Assembly: GCF_900111245.1 (NCBI RefSeq)
Contig: NZ_FOGO01000013.1
Coordinates: 162,172-226,171, forward strand
Reading direction: 5' to 3'
Origin: Streptomyces qinglanensis
Lineage (GTDB): Bacteria > Actinomycetota > Actinomycetes > Streptomycetales > Streptomycetaceae
Length of the DNA stretch: 64,000 nt
Within the stretch, counting starts at the first letter, position 1. Each line of letters starts with the position of its first letter. The position numbers and the translations under genes are program-made. The notes under the pieces were generated by a model. It had not been told where the DNA came from, searched no databases, and saw only the letters and a list, made by a program, of their open reading frames with translations. Below, in pieces: positions 26,047 through 35,400 of the stretch.

Positions 26047-29000
26047 GTGGCTAAGGTCCGGGTATACGAACTCGCCAAGGAACTTGGAGTCGAGAGCAAG
26101 GTCGTCATGGCCAAGCTCCAGGAACTCGGTGAATTCGTCCGTTCGGCGTCCTCGACGATCGAGGCGCCGGTAGTCCGCAAATTGACAGACGCGTTCGACG
26201 CGGGCTCTGGCTCAGGTGCCAAGAAGTCCGCGGCGAAGCCTGCGGCGCCGAAGAAGGCCGCCGCACCGACCCCCGCGCCCAAGCCGGGCGCACCGAAGCC
26301 GGGTGCGCCGAAGCCCGGCGCCCCCAAGCCGGGCCCCGCGGCCCCGGTGACCCCTGCCCCGAGCCCCGCACAGGGTGAGACGGGCGCTGCCGAGGCGCCC
26401 AAGCCCGGCGCCCCGAAGCCCGGTGCGCCCAAGCCGGGGCCCGCGCAGCCCGCCGCGCCCGCGAAGCCGGACTTCCAGGCGCCGCCCGCCGCGCCGGGAG
26501 CCCCCAAGCCGGGTCAGGCCCCGAAGCCGGGCCAGGCACCCAAGCCGGGGCAGGCCCCCAAGCCGGGCGGCCAGGGCCGTCCGCAGGGCGGTCAGGCGCC
26601 GAAGCCGGGTCAGGCTCCCAAGCCGGGCGGGCGCCCCTCCGGCCCGCGCCCGGGCAACAACCCCTTCACCTCCGGTGGCTCCACCGGTATGGCGCGTCCC
26701 CAGTCGCCGCGCTCCGGCGGTGCGCCCAAGCCGGGTGCCCCGAAGCCCGGTGCGCCCAAGCCCGGTCAGGGCCAGGGTCAGGGCCAGGGCCAGGGCGGAG
26801 CCGGCCAGGCCGGTCCGCGTCCGCAGGCTCCGGGCGGCGGTCGCGCCACGCCGGGCAACATGCCCCGTCCGCAGGCCCCGCAGGGCGGCGGCCCGCGTCC
26901 CGGCGGCGGCGGCAACCGTCCGAACCCGGGCATGATGCCGCAGCGTCCCGCTGCCGGCCCGCGTCCCGGCCCCGGCCGCGGCGGCCCCGGCGGCGGTGGC
27001 CGTCCGGGTGGCGGCGGTCGTCCGGGCGGCGGCGGTTTCGCCGGTCGTCCCGGTGGCGGCGGCGGTGGCCGTCCGGGTGGCGGCGGCGGTTTCGCCGGTC
27101 GTCCCGGTGGCGGCGGCGGTGGCCGTCCGGGTGGCGGCGGCGGTTTCGCCGGTCGTCCCGGTGGCGGTGGCCGCCCCGGTTTCGCCGGTCGTCCGGGCGG
27201 TCCCGGTGGCCGCGGTGGCACCCAGGGTGCGTTCGGCCGCCCCGGCGGTCCGGCCCGTCGCGGCCGCAAGTCGAAGCGGCAGCGGCGCCAGGAGTACGAG
27301 CAGATGCAGGCGCCGTCGGTCGGCGGCGTGATGCTGCCGCGCGGCAAGGGCGAGATCGTCCGGCTGTCGCGCGGTGCCTCGCTCACGGACTTCGCGGAGA
27401 AGATCAACGCCAACCCGGCGTCGCTGGTCCAGGTGATGTTCAACCTGGGCGAGATGGTCACCGCGACCCAGTCCGTCTCCGACGAGACGCTGAACCTCCT
27501 CGGCGAGGAGATGAACTACGTCGTCCAGATCGTCAGCCCGGAGGAGGAGGACCGCGAGCTTCTCGAGTCCTTCGACATCGAGTTCGGCGAGGACGAGGGT
27601 GGCGAGACGGCACTCGTGGCGCGTCCGCCGGTGGTGACCGTCATGGGTCACGTCGACCACGGTAAGACGAGGCTGCTGGACGCGATCCGGAAGACCAACG
27701 TCATCGAGGGCGAGGCCGGCGGCATCACCCAGCACATCGGTGCCTACCAGGCGTCGACCGAGGTGAACGACGAAGAGCGCAAGATCACCTTCATCGACAC
27801 CCCCGGTCACGAGGCCTTCACCGCCATGCGTGCCCGCGGTGCCAAGTCGACCGACATCGCGATCCTCGTGGTCGCGGCCAACGACGGCGTGATGCCGCAG
27901 ACGATCGAGGCGCTCAACCACGCCAAGGCGGCCGAGGTGCCGATCGTCGTCGCGGTCAACAAGATCGACGTCGAGGGTGCCGACCCCACCAAGGTCCGCG
28001 GCCAGCTGACCGAGTACGGGCTGGTGGCCGAGGAGTACGGCGGCGACACGATGTTCGTCGACATCTCCGCGCGCCAGGGGCTGAACATCGAGGAGCTCCT
28101 CGAGGCCGTGGTCCTGACCGCGGACGCCTCGCTCGACCTGCGGGCCAACCCCGAACAGGACGCGCAGGGTCTCGCCATCGAGGCCCACCTCGACCGCGGC
28201 CGCGGCGCCGTGGCGACCGTCCTGGTCCAGCGCGGCACGCTGCGGGTCGGCGAGACCATGGTCGTGGGCGACGCCTACGGCCGGGTGCGCGCGATGCTCG
28301 ACGACAAGGGCGAGAACATCAAGGAAGCGGGTCCCTCGACCCCCGTCCTGGTGCTCGGTCTCACCAACGTCCCGGGCGCCGGCGACAACTTCCTGGTGGT
28401 GGACGAGGACCGCACGGCACGGCAGATCGCCGAGAAGCGCGCTGCGCGCGAGCGCAACGCGGCCTTCGCCAAGCGGACCCGCCGCGTCTCCCTGGAGGAC
28501 CTGGACAAGGTGCTCAAGGCGGGCGAGGTGCAGCAGCTCAACCTCATCATCAAGGGCGACGCGTCCGGTTCGGTGGAGGCCCTGGAGTCCTCGCTCCTCC
28601 AGCTCGACGTCGGCGAGGAGGTGGACCTGCGCATCCTGCACCGCGGGGTGGGTGCGGTCACCGAGACCGACATCGACCTGGCGACCGGCTCCGACGCCAT
28701 CGTGATCGGCTTCAACGTCCGCGCCGAGGGGCGCGCGACCCAGCTGGCCGAGCGCGAGGGTGTGGACGTCCGGTACTACTCGGTGATCTACCAGGTCATC
28801 GAGGAGATCGAGGCGGCGCTCAAGGGCATGCTCAAGCCCGAGTACGAAGAGGTCGAGCTGGGCACGGCGGAGATCCGCGAGGTCTTCCGCTCGTCCAAGC
28901 TGGGCAACATCGCCGGTGTCCTCATCCGCTCCGGCGAGGTGCGCAGGAACACCAAGGCCCGCGTCATCCGGGACGGCAAGGTCGTGGCGGAGAACCTCAA

Positions 29001-29145
29001 CATCGAGGGCCTGCGCCGCTTCAAGGACGATGTCACCGAGATCCGCGAAGGCTTCGAGGGCGGTATCAACCTCGGGAACTTCAACGACATCAAGGTCGAC
29101 GACGTCATCGCGACGTACGAGATGCGGGAGAAGCCGCGCGGCTGA
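26047..29145 (+). CDS. infB: Translation initiation factor IF-2
   Basis: 1032 residues. It is a GTPase that brings fMet-tRNA to the 30S subunit. The N-terminal IF2N helix-turn-helix (VRVYELAKELGVESK) is followed by a very long low-complexity linker (about 60-415) of KPGAPKPG repeats and then RPGGGGGFAG repeats. Next come the second IF2N region, the G domain with GHVDHGKT (534-541), DTPGHEAF and NKID, and domains II-IV. GTG 26047 follows AAGGAG by four bases. Streptomyces IF-2 is known to have a long Pro/Gly/Ala-rich linker, and here it contains a recent 54-base duplication. A mini-ORF chain precedes the gene. Confidence 0.97.
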   Translation: MAKVRVYELAKELGVESKVVMAKLQELGEFVRSASSTIEAPVVRKLTDAFDAGSGSGAKKSAAKPAAPKKAAAPTPAPKPGAPKPGAPKPGAPKPGPAAPVTPAPSPAQGETGAAEAPKPGAPKPGAPKPGPAQPAAPAKPDFQAPPAAPGAPKPGQAPKPGQAPKPGQAPKPGGQGRPQGGQAPKPGQAPKPGGRPSGPRPGNNPFTSGGSTGMARPQSPRSGGAPKPGAPKPGAPKPGQGQGQGQGQGGAGQAGPRPQAPGGGRATPGNMPRPQAPQGGGPRPGGGGNRPNPGMMPQRPAAGPRPGPGRGGPGGGGRPGGGGRPGGGGFAGRPGGGGGGRPGGGGGFAGRPGGGGGGRPGGGGGFAGRPGGGGRPGFAGRPGGPGGRGGTQGAFGRPGGPARRGRKSKRQRRQEYEQMQAPSVGGVMLPRGKGEIVRLSRGASLTDFAEKINANPASLVQVMFNLGEMVTATQSVSDETLNLLGEEMNYVVQIVSPEEEDRELLESFDIEFGEDEGGETALVARPPVVTVMGHVDHGKTRLLDAIRKTNVIEGEAGGITQHIGAYQASTEVNDEERKITFIDTPGHEAFTAMRARGAKSTDIAILVVAANDGVMPQTIEALNHAKAAEVPIVVAVNKIDVEGADPTKVRGQLTEYGLVAEEYGGDTMFVDISARQGLNIEELLEAVVLTADASLDLRANPEQDAQGLAIEAHLDRGRGAVATVLVQRGTLRVGETMVVGDAYGRVRAMLDDKGENIKEAGPSTPVLVLGLTNVPGAGDNFLVVDEDRTARQIAEKRAARERNAAFAKRTRRVSLEDLDKVLKAGEVQQLNLIIKGDASGSVEALESSLLQLDVGEEVDLRILHRGVGAVTETDIDLATGSDAIVIGFNVRAEGRATQLAEREGVDVRYYSVIYQVIEEIEAALKGMLKPEYEEVELGTAEIREVFRSSKLGNIAGVLIRSGEVRRNTKARVIRDGKVVAENLNIEGLRRFKDDVTEIREGFEGGINLGNFNDIKVDDVIATYEMREKPRG
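27067..27167 (+). repeat. 54-bp tandem repeat inside the IF-2 glycine linker
   Basis: Bases 27067-27120 are repeated from 27121, with the first 47 bases identical. The unit encodes 18 residues, GRPGGGGGFAGRPGGGGG. A partial older copy lies upstream (from about 27000). The identity at third positions suggests a recent slippage or duplication event. Confidence 0.8.
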
Positions 29146-29210
29146 TCCCTGCGGAGGCACCCCGTGCGGAGCGCCGTTCACCGCGAGTGGTGATCGGGCG
29201 ATGTACGGGA

Positions 29211-29251
29211 CCGGGGCCGACCGGCGGAGTATTTCCGTCGATCGGCCCCGG
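29211..29251 (+). terminator. Hairpin after infB
   Basis: Perfect 10-bp arms CCGGGGCCGA (29211-29220) and TCGGCCCCGG (29242-29251) have a 21-base loop that adds further pairs, 65 bases after the infB stop. It may attenuate read-through into the DUF503 gene. Confidence 0.6.
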
Positions 29252-29341
29252 CCGTTGCGTGTACGGTGCCAGTGCATTCCACGCCCCCAGCCACCGCTGG
29301 GCGGCAACCCAAGGCCCCACGGGTGGCATGACCCGGACTGT

Positions 29342-29635
29342 ATGTACGTAGGGACGCTGTCCTTCGACCTGCTTCTCGGCGACGTGCGGTCGCTCAAGGA
29401 GAAGCGCTCCGTCGTCCGCCCCATCGTCGCCGAACTGCAGCGCAAGTACGCGGTCAGCGTCGCCGAGACGGGCGAGCAGGACCTCTATCGCAGAGCCCAC
29501 ATCGGACTGGCCGCGGTGTCCGGTGACGCGGGGCACCTCAGCGACCTGCTGGACCGCTGCGAGCGGCTGGTCGCCGGGCGCCCCGAAGTGGAACTGCTCT
29601 CCGTGCGGCGGCAGTTCCATGGCGACGACGCATAG
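29342..29635 (+). CDS. DUF503 family protein
   Basis: 97 residues from the ATG at 29342. The family start MYVGTLSFDLLLGDVRSLKEKRSVV is recognisable, as is the IGLAAVSGD strand. It is a small ferredoxin-like fold of unknown role, regularly found between infB and rbfA, so a function in translation or ribosome assembly is likely but not shown. No strong ribosome binding site is visible. The 118 bases before rbfA hold CAG/ACG-rich short repeats and no gene. Confidence 0.85.
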   Translation: MYVGTLSFDLLLGDVRSLKEKRSVVRPIVAELQRKYAVSVAETGEQDLYRRAHIGLAAVSGDAGHLSDLLDRCERLVAGRPEVELLSVRRQFHGDDA

Positions 29636-29753
29636 CACCACAGCAGCCGCGGCCGTCGCCGCGGCGGAGAACGCAGAACGTCAGCAGACGCAGCAGACGC
29701 AGAGAGAACGCAGCAGCGCGTGAGCGCGAGGCGCAGAGCAAGGAGACGGACCA

Positions 29754-30227
29754 GTGGCCGACAATGCGCGGGCGAAGAGGCTGGCGGACCTCATCCGTGA
29801 GGTGGTCGCCGAGAAGCTGCACCGCGGGATCAAAGACCCCCGGCTCGGCACCCAGGTGACCGTCACGGACACCCGGGTCACCGGCGACCTGAGGGAGGCG
29901 ACGGTCTTCTACACCGTGTACGGCGACGAGGAGGACCGCAAGGCGGCCGCGGCCGGACTGGAGAGCGCCAAGGGCGTGCTCCGCTCCGCCGTCGGCTCGG
30001 CGGCGGGCATCAAGCACACCCCGAGCCTGACGTTCGTCGCGGACGCGCTCCCGGAGAACGCCAAGACGATCGACGAGGCGCTCGCCCGCGCGCGGGCCGC
30101 CGACGAGGAGGTCCGCAAGGCGTCCTCCGGCGCCTCGTACGCAGGTGAGGCCGACCCCTACCGCAAGCCGGGCGAGTCCGCCCTCGAGGGCGGGGACGGC
30201 GGAGACGGCGAGGACGAGAGCGCCTGA
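29754..30227 (+). CDS. rbfA: 30S ribosome-binding factor RbfA
   Basis: 157 residues; assists late 16S rRNA maturation. Type-II KH fold: RAKRLADLIREVVAEKLHRGIKDPRLG, then VTVTDTRVTGDLREATVFYTV and HTPSLTFVAD. The C-terminal 40 residues are an acidic, Gly-rich tail. The GTG start has AAGGAG 8 bases upstream. It is followed by truB after three bases, so the two are co-translated. Confidence 0.95.
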   Translation: MADNARAKRLADLIREVVAEKLHRGIKDPRLGTQVTVTDTRVTGDLREATVFYTVYGDEEDRKAAAAGLESAKGVLRSAVGSAAGIKHTPSLTFVADALPENAKTIDEALARARAADEEVRKASSGASYAGEADPYRKPGESALEGGDGGDGEDESA

Positions 30228-30230
30228 TCC

Positions 30231-31154
30231 GTGGCACGCAGGAGAGACAACGGCCCCGGCGGACTGCTCGTCGTCGACAAGCCCGCCGGGTTCACCTCGC
30301 ACGACGTCGTGGCCAAGGTGCGCGGTATGGCCCGCACCCGGCGGGTCGGCCACGCGGGAACACTCGACCCGATGGCCACCGGCGTGCTGGTCCTCGGCAC
30401 CGAACGGGCCACCCGGCTGCTCGGCCACCTCGCCCTGACGGAGAAGGAGTACGTCGCCACCCTCCGGCTCGGGCAGGAGACCGTGACGGAGGACGCCGAG
30501 GGGGAGATCACCGCAGCGCGGGGCGCCGAGGACGTCGACCGGCAACGGCTGGACGCGGCCGTCAGCGCCCAGACCGGCGCCATCTCGCAGGTGCCCTCCG
30601 CGGTCAGCGCCGTGAAGGTGGACGGCAAGCGCGCCTACGCCCGGGTCCGCGAGGGCGAGGAGGTGGAGCTGGCCGCCCGCCCGGTCACCGTCTCCTCGTT
30701 CCAGGTGCACGATGTGCGCCCGGACACCGCCGAGGACGGCACACCCGTCACGGACGTACTGGTCTCGGTGGTGTGCTCGTCCGGCACCTATGTGCGCGCA
30801 CTCGCCCGCGACGTGGGCGCGGAACTGGGCACAGGCGGCCATCTGACCGCGCTGCGGCGCACCCGGGTCGGCCCCTACGGCCTGGACGGCGCGCACACCG
30901 TGGAGCAGTTGCAGCAGTTCGTGGACGCCGAGGAGCCGCTGCCCGTGCTGCCGCTGGGTGACGCCGCGGCGGCCGCGTTCTCCCGCTGGGACATCGACGA
31001 GGAGCAGGCGCGTCTCATCGGCAACGGCGTGCAACTGCGGATGCCCCGCGGCAGCGGACCGGGCCCCGTCGCGGTGTTCGGCCCGGGCGGGCAGTTCGTC
31101 GCCCTGGTGGAGGAGCGCGAGGGCCGGGCCAGGAGCCTGGCCGTCTTCGTGTGA
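30231..31154 (+). CDS. truB: tRNA pseudouridine-55 synthase
   Basis: 307 residues; makes the conserved pseudouridine of the T-loop. The catalytic aspartate is Asp46 in GHAGTLDPMATGVL. Other family segments are LLVVDKPAGFTSHDVV, QVPSAVSAVKVDGKRAYA and CSSGTYVRALARD. The C-terminal PUA-like domain follows. The GTG start is three bases from the rbfA stop. About 240 bases without a visible gene separate it from ribF. Confidence 0.96.
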   Translation: MARRRDNGPGGLLVVDKPAGFTSHDVVAKVRGMARTRRVGHAGTLDPMATGVLVLGTERATRLLGHLALTEKEYVATLRLGQETVTEDAEGEITAARGAEDVDRQRLDAAVSAQTGAISQVPSAVSAVKVDGKRAYARVREGEEVELAARPVTVSSFQVHDVRPDTAEDGTPVTDVLVSVVCSSGTYVRALARDVGAELGTGGHLTALRRTRVGPYGLDGAHTVEQLQQFVDAEEPLPVLPLGDAAAAAFSRWDIDEEQARLIGNGVQLRMPRGSGPGPVAVFGPGGQFVALVEEREGRARSLAVFV

Positions 31155-31394
31155 GGCCCGCCCCCGCCGCCCCGGGCAGGTGCCCCGCGGGAGGCGGCGG
31201 CACGCAGGGCGGGCGTGCCGCGGTGGCCCCGGTGCCCGGCGCCCGGAGCCGGCGGGTGCCGCGCCGCCCGGCACGTCCGGAGGTGGGTCCCTGCGGGCCG
31301 CACCGGTGGGGCATGGCACCCTTGGACCGGCGGAACCCGCCGTCATCACCAACGGCACAGGCACTGGCGAACTAGGTAGCGACGAGGAGCAGAC

Positions 31395-32339
31395 GTGCAG
31401 CGCTGGCGTGGCTTGGAGGACATCCCCGAGGGCTGGGGGCGCAGCGTCGTCACCATCGGCTCGTACGACGGGGTGCACCGGGGGCACCAGCTCATCATCG
31501 GCAGGACCGTGGAGCGTGCCAGGGAACTGGGCGTCCCCGCCGTCGTCGTCACGTTCGACCCGCACCCCAGCGAGGTCGTCCGGCCGGGCAGCCACCCCCC
31601 GCTGCTCGCACCGCACCACCGGCGGGCGGAACTCATGGGCGAACTGGGGGTGGACGCCGTCCTCGCGCTCCCCTTCACCTCCGAGTTCTCCAAGCTGTCG
31701 CCCGCCGACTTCGTGGTCAAGGTCCTCGTGGACAAGCTGCACGCGCGCAGCGTCGTGGAAGGCCCGAACTTCCGCTTCGGACACAAGGCCGCCGGCACCG
31801 TCGAGTCGCTGGCCGAACTCGGTGGGACCTACGACTACGACGTGGTCGTCGTCGACCTCTTCGAGCGTACGGACGGCGGTGAGGCGTTCTCCTCCACCAT
31901 GGCGCGCCGGCTGGTGGCCGAGGGCGACGTGCGCGGCGCGGCCCAGGTGCTGGGCCGCCCGCACCGCGTCGAGGGAGTGGTGGTGCGCGGTGCGCAGCGG
32001 GGCCGCGAACTCGGCTACCCCACGGCGAACGTGGAGACCCTTCCGCACACGGCCGTCCCGGCCGACGGTGTGTACGCCGGCTGGCTGACGGTGGACGGCG
32101 AGGCGATGCCCGCCGCGCTCTCGGTCGGCACCAATCCCCAGTTCGACGGCGTCGAGCGGACAGTGGAGGCGTACGCCATCGACCGGGTGGACCTGGACCT
32201 GTACGAGCTGCACGCGGCGGTGGACTTCCTGGAGTACATCCGGGGCCAGGAGAAGTTCGAGACGCTCGAGGCGCTGAAGGCCCGGATGGCCCAGGACGTC
32301 GAGGAGTCCCGGCGGCTGGTGGCCGCGGCAGCGGGCTGA
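31395..32339 (+). CDS. ribF: Bifunctional riboflavin kinase/FAD synthetase
   Basis: 314 residues. The N-terminal FAD synthetase half has the nucleotidyltransferase motif GSYDGVHRGHQ and VTFDPHPSEVV. The C-terminal riboflavin kinase half has GRELGYPTANVE and LSVGTNPQFDG. It makes FMN and FAD from riboflavin. GTG 31395 follows GAGGAG by about five bases. It is the last gene of the cluster, and two hairpins separate it from the convergent ESX genes. Confidence 0.95.
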   Translation: MQRWRGLEDIPEGWGRSVVTIGSYDGVHRGHQLIIGRTVERARELGVPAVVVTFDPHPSEVVRPGSHPPLLAPHHRRAELMGELGVDAVLALPFTSEFSKLSPADFVVKVLVDKLHARSVVEGPNFRFGHKAAGTVESLAELGGTYDYDVVVVDLFERTDGGEAFSSTMARRLVAEGDVRGAAQVLGRPHRVEGVVVRGAQRGRELGYPTANVETLPHTAVPADGVYAGWLTVDGEAMPAALSVGTNPQFDGVERTVEAYAIDRVDLDLYELHAAVDFLEYIRGQEKFETLEALKARMAQDVEESRRLVAAAAG

Positions 32340-32340
32340 G

Positions 32341-32372
32341 CCGCACCCCGGACCTCCCGGTCCGGGGTGCGG
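32341..32372. terminator. Terminator of ribF
   Basis: Perfect 14-bp arms CCGCACCCCGGACC (32341-32354) and complement (32359-32372) with a TCCC loop, beginning two bases after the stop. Confidence 0.9.
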
Positions 32373-32398
32373 TCCCCGTCCGAGCCGGACGGGCGCGA

Positions 32399-32443
32399 GC
32401 ATGCGAGGGGCGGTCGGACCAGGTCCGACCGCCCCTCGCATGC
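32399..32443. terminator. Perfect 45-base palindrome, terminator of the leftward ESX unit
   Basis: Two 22-bp arms (32399-32420 and 32422-32443, beginning GCATGCGAGGGG) are exact complements about a single central A. It lies 53 bases beyond the stop of the MinD-like gene and 60 bases beyond ribF, between converging units. The folded form would be a stem of about 20 bp. Confidence 0.85.
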
Positions 32444-32496
32444 ATTCCCGGTTCCGGGGGCCTCGGGGCGCCGCCGCGTCCCGGCCCCCGTCACCG

Positions 32497-35400
32497 CTAC
32501 TGCTGCCAGCCGCTGCCGGGCTGAGGCTGCCCCGGCTGTCCGGGACCGCCCGGGTGGCCTTGCTGCTGCGCGGGCCCGGGATAGCCGTAGCCGCTGCCGC
32601 CCGCCCCGTACGGGGGCTGCTGCGCGGGCGGCGGACCGCCGGGCGCGGCGCCCGGGTGCCCCGGCTGAGCTCCCTGTCCCGGAACTCCGCCCTGGCCCGG
32701 CATCGGGGGAGCGAGCTGCGGCGGCGGGTTGCCGTCCGCAGTCCACAGGCCCTGCTGCTGCTGCGCCCGTGCGAAGTCCTCGGCCACCATGGCGGACAGG
32801 TTGAAGTACGCCTCGCGTGTCCTCGGCCGCATCATGGTCAGATCCAGCTCGGCTCCGGCGGAGAGATGCTCGTCGAACGGCACGGTGACCACACCGCGGC
32901 ACCGGGTCTCGAAGTGCGCCACGATGTCCTCGACCCGGATCATCTTCCCCACCTCGCGAACCCCGGAGATGACGGTGATGCTCCGCTGCACCAGCTCCGA
33001 GTAGCCGTGCGCGGCAAGCCAGTCGAGCGTCGTGCTGGCACTGCTGGCGCCGTCCACCGACGGCGTGGAGATGATGATGAGCTGGTCGGCCAGGTCCAGC
33101 ACGCCCCGCATGGCGGAGTACAGCAGGCCCGTGCCCGAGTCGGTCAGGATGATCGGGTACTGCCTGCCCAGCACGTCGATGACGCGCCGGTAGTCGTCGT
33201 CGTTGAACGTGGTCGAGATGGCCGGGTCGACGTCGTTGGCCAGGATCTCCAGCCCGGACGACGCCTGGGAGGTGAACCGGCGGATGTCCATGTAGCTGTT
33301 CAAGTACGGGATCGCGGTGACCAGATCGCGGATGGTGGCACCGGTCTCGCGCCGCACCCGGCGGCCGAGGGTGCCCGCATCCGGGTTGGCGTCGATGGCG
33401 ATCACCTTGTCCTGGCGCTCCGTGGCCAGTGTCGAGCCCAGCGCCGTGGTGGTGGTCGTCTTCCCGACGCCGCCCTTGAGGCTGATGACGGCGATCCGGT
33501 AGCAGGACAGCACCGGCGTACGGATCACGTCCAGCTTGCGCTGCCGCTCGGCCTCCTCCTTCTTGGCGCCGAACTTGAACCGCGAACTCTTGTTGCCCGG
33601 CTGGGGACGCGGCTTCTTCTTGTTGTTGATCAGCCGGTCCGAGGACAGTTCGACCGCTGCGGTGTAGCCCAGCGGGGAGCCGGACTGGTCCACCCGACGC
33701 GGATCCACGGCGCCGGGATGCGGCTGGAGCGGCGGCTGCCCCTGCACGGGTGGCTGGGGCTGACCGGGCTGCGGAGCCTGCGCGGGCGGCTGCCCCTGTC
33801 CCGGCGGTTGTGCCTGACCGGGGTACGGCGCCTGGGCAGGGGGCTGCCGGCCCGGTGCGGGCTGGGGGGCCGGTGCCTGCTGCGGGGCGGGTGCCTGCGC
33901 GCCGGCGGCCGGCGGGTACCCGGGCGTGTGACCGGACGGACCGGGCCGGCCCGCCGCCGGCTGTGCCGGGAACTGCTCCTGACCGGGCTGCTCCTGACCG
34001 AGGTGGCCCTGACCGGGCTGCGGTTGTCCGGGCTGGGCCACCTGGCCGGGCTGGACCTGGCCGGGCTGCTGGTGGCCCTGCGGCGGCCCGGGTCGGCTCG
34101 GCCCGGGCCCGGGCCCGGGCCCGTACGGCTGTCCCGGCTGCGCCTGCCCCAGAACCGGATGCCCCGGCTGCTGCGCGGGCGGTACCGGCGCACCGCTGGG
34201 CTGCTGCCCCGCCTGCGGGTAGCCGTAGTGAGCCCCCGGTGGCTGGTCCGGTACCTGCTGCGGCTGCTGCGGCTGCTGCGGGAGTTGCGGATGCTGCGGA
34301 GCATGCGGCTGCGCCGCCGCCTGCGGTGCGGCGGGCGGACCCTGCGGGTCCGGGACCCACGGCGCCTGTCCCTGGTGCGCGCCGAGCGGCTGGTCCGCCC
34401 CCGGCCCGCCACCGGCTCCCTGCGGTGGCACGGAAGGCGCGCCGCCCGGATGCCAACCCTCCGTCGGAGTACCGGCGTTGTCGCCCTGCGGCACACCTCC
34501 TGCGGGCGTGTCCGGGCGGCCGGTACCGACGGGCGGCGCGGCCGCGGCGGGCTGGAAGTCCGGCGGCAGCGGAGGCAGACCCTGCCCGTCCCCCATCGTG
34601 CTGCCGCTGCCCTCGGCGGGCGGGCCGTTCTCCCGCCGCAGCGGGTGCGGAGGCATCGCGTCCTGCGGCTCGGAGCTCCGCGGCTGCGGAGTCGCCCGCG
34701 GAGGCGGGGCGTCCACCAACCGCTCGCTGGAGGGCGCCTCCAGGTCGAAGTCGTACGAGACCGGGATCGCGTCCTCCGGCTCTGCCGCTCCCGTCTCGCC
34801 GACCGCACGGTCGTCGCCCCCGGCCTCCGGCGCCGGAGTGGTGCCACCGCGCTCGGCACGCGCAGCACCGGTCCGAAGGTGCGCCGGATCGGCCGCCGTG
34901 CCGTCGCCGCCCTGCGGCGCGTCGGCGCCGGACGCGTCCTCGGCGTGTGCGGCGATCTCGCGTCGCAGCGCCGCGGCGGAGAAGCGCATGGTGGCGCCGT
35001 CCTCGATCGCGCCCGGGACCTCCGGTACCGCTGAGGCGGCCGCCGTCTGCTGTGCTTCCTCGGGCTCGGGCGCGGTCTCCGGCTCGGACTCGGGTCCGCC
35101 CTCGGCACGCTGCTCGGGCTCGGGAGCGGCCGCGGAGGGCGCGCGCCAGCTCGGCGTGGCGGTGTCCCCCGGCGCGCCCTCCGTGTCCGGCTCCGCGCGG
35201 TCGGCCTCGGCGCCGAAGGAGTCGGGCCCGAGCGCGTCAGCCGCTTCGTCCGCATCCCCGGCTTCGCGGGCCTCGCGGGCCTCGCCCGGTGCGACGGCCG
35301 CGACGTCGTCAGCGTCGCCGTCCGGTTCGCTCGTGCCGGCCGGAGCCGACGCGGGGCCCTCGTCGGCGGGAGCGGGCGCGGGGCCCTCGTCGGCCGGAGC

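Noticed and set aside
26990..27200. Regular repeats as a CRISPR array
   Set aside because: The repeats are head-to-tail without spacers and encode an in-frame glycine linker of IF-2.
26212..29445. Minus-strand open frame of over 1000 codons opposite infB
   Set aside because: It mirrors infB codon structure (repeats in phase with the IF-2 repeats) and has no family features.
29523..29723. Short frame across the DUF503-rbfA gap
   Set aside because: The CAG/ACG repeats give an Ala/Gln-rich nonsense peptide; it overlaps DUF503 out of frame.
32399..32443. Palindrome as an insertion-sequence terminal repeat
   Set aside because: No transposase or second copy nearby; the position between converging units fits a terminator.
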